From: Halorussus salinisoli
GTDB lineage: Archaea; Halobacteriota; Halobacteria; Halobacteriales; Haladaptataceae
Assembly (NCBI GenBank): GCA_005239435.1
Contig: SZNP01000001.1
Coordinates: 930,001 to 994,000, forward strand
Reading direction: 5' to 3'
DNA: 64,000 nt
The translations under genes were made by a program, and so were the position numbers. Positions 63,430 through 64,000 of this stretch are shown here, one piece after another. Under the pieces are notes generated by a model, which saw nothing but the letters and a program-made list of their open reading frames with translations, was not told the DNA's origin and did no database searches. Each line of letters opens with the position of its first letter. Within the stretch, counting starts at the first letter, position 1.

Positions 63430-63746
63430 CGTTAGTCGTTGGTAGCCGATTGAGACGCTTAAACGTAGCGCAGAAAGTATATATTTGACACCCGAATCTA
63501 TATAGGATGGGTCGGTTCGGGTGCTCGGAAGACGCCGTCGGCCGCGGGTCCTCACGGCAACCGAAAAACGGCTTTCGGCCGGAAACAGAGCCTTATATCC
63601 TGTTTTCAGTTGCTTCTAACAATCAAAAATATCGTCCACCGTCGGCTATCGGGCGTTCGTACCTGGTGCGACGAGACCGAGCGGCGGGTAGTGGACACGC
63701 GCGAAGGTTCAAATACTAGGGTGAAACAATCCGGAGATACCGGACG
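63430..63746. other. 317 bp divergent promoter region
   Basis: No gene seen. Several AT-rich blocks are present: GTATATATTTG at 63478-63488 and CTTATATC near 63593 on an uncertain strand. TCAAATACTAGG (63709-63720), 27-38 bp before the small ORF at 63747, is a likely TATA region for it. Confidence 0.45.
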
Positions 63747-63854
63747 ATGGCGAAGAAAATCTGCATTTCCCGCGAGGCTCACGAGCGACTGAAGGCCCTC
63801 AGACGCGACGGAGAGACGTTTTCGGAGGCTATCCTCCGACTCGCTACCGAGTGA
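63747..63854 (+). CDS. Very short VapB-like (DUF7557/antitoxin-type) protein
   Basis: A 35-residue ORF, MAKKICISREAHERLKALRR then DGETFSEAILRLATE. This is the hallmark N-terminal half of archaeal VapB-type or DUF7557 antitoxin-like proteins: a strand followed by ERLKALR and GE(S/T)FSEAI. Family members are usually about 60-75 residues, so this one is either naturally minimal (DNA-binding part only) or truncated. No PIN-domain toxin gene follows; the next gene is on the opposite strand. A TATA-like element is about 30 bp upstream. Confidence 0.6.
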   Translation: MAKKICISREAHERLKALRRDGETFSEAILRLATE

Positions 63855-63857
63855 GGC

Positions 63858-64000
63858 TCACGGCCAGTCGTCGCGCTGGTCCTCTTCGACCGCGTCCGCG
63901 TCGTCGTCGGCCCCTCCGGCGAGTTGCCACTCGGCGGCCTCGGCGGCCGCTGTGACGTCGAGGAACTCCCACTCGTACTCGTCGGCGAGGTCGCTGTCCG
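63858..64000 (-). CDS. C-terminal end of an acidic protein, start beyond the right edge
   Basis: Minus-strand frame ending with TGA at 63858-63860. The last 46 or so residues are DSDLADEYEWEFLDVTAAAE, then AAEWQLAGGADDDADAVEED and QRDDWP. Acidic composition and strict GC-rich third positions support coding. The family cannot be identified from this fragment. It converges on the VapB-like ORF with 3 bp between stops. Confidence 0.6.
   Translation of the reverse strand, partial: DSDLADEYEWEFLDVTAAAEAAEWQLAGGADDDADAVEEDQRDDWP

Overview
The window is a high-GC chromosomal segment from a halophilic archaeon (class Halobacteria). The proteins are strongly acidic and the promoters are archaeal TATA type. 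Secreted proteins carry twin-arginine signals, one surface protein ends in a PGF-CTERM anchor, and several genes belong to families known mainly from haloarchaea. The genus cannot be fixed from the sequence alone.

Layout. 1-9.4 kb is an alpha-glucan utilisation cluster: a GH13 amylase (cut by the left edge) divergent from a GH15 glucoamylase, then a maltose-type ABC importer (ATPase on the minus strand; lipoprotein binding protein and two permeases on the plus strand). 9.6-16.7 kb holds a glycosyltransferase, a beta-RFAP-synthase-like GHMP protein, a RecA/KaiC-like protein with a degenerate Walker A, a secreted PQQ-type beta-propeller, methenyl-tetrahydropterin cyclohydrolase (mch) and a thiamine-binding protein. 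16.8-22.9 kb is one 2029-residue surface subtilase. 22.9-24.5 kb has small genes, a frameshifted gene and tRNA-Gly(GCC).

24.7-37.6 kb is the S10/spc-type ribosomal supercluster: a SPOUT methyltransferase, 22 ribosomal proteins and the RNase P subunit Rnp1, all co-directional and tightly packed. It ends in a T-rich terminator. secY follows only after a HAD phosphatase and an uncharacterised gene.

The most unusual part is 41.0-51.3 kb. The last three codons, stop and terminator of secY are duplicated 6.7 kb downstream (78 bp identical, about 187 bp homologous). The two copies bracket a zinc-ribbon HTH regulator, a two-TM protein, a degenerate 1.2 kb stretch and a 1103-residue MEDS/GAF histidine kinase. 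IS6-like inverted ends lie inside the segment. Beyond it are remains of an EamA transporter, a PiT phosphate transporter and TrkA-type genes, beside an intact UspA and an intact PiT. The structure looks like an integrated and eroded element at the secY 3' end, although no integrase was found.

51.3-64 kb returns to ordinary chromosome: an HpcH/HpaI aldolase, a flavin disulfide reductase, a Vms1-like protein, a lipid kinase, a PHP phosphoesterase, a Tat-exported protein, an Lrp/AsnC regulator divergent from carA across a 17 bp palindrome, a metallophosphoesterase, a very short VapB-like ORF and the tail of one more gene.
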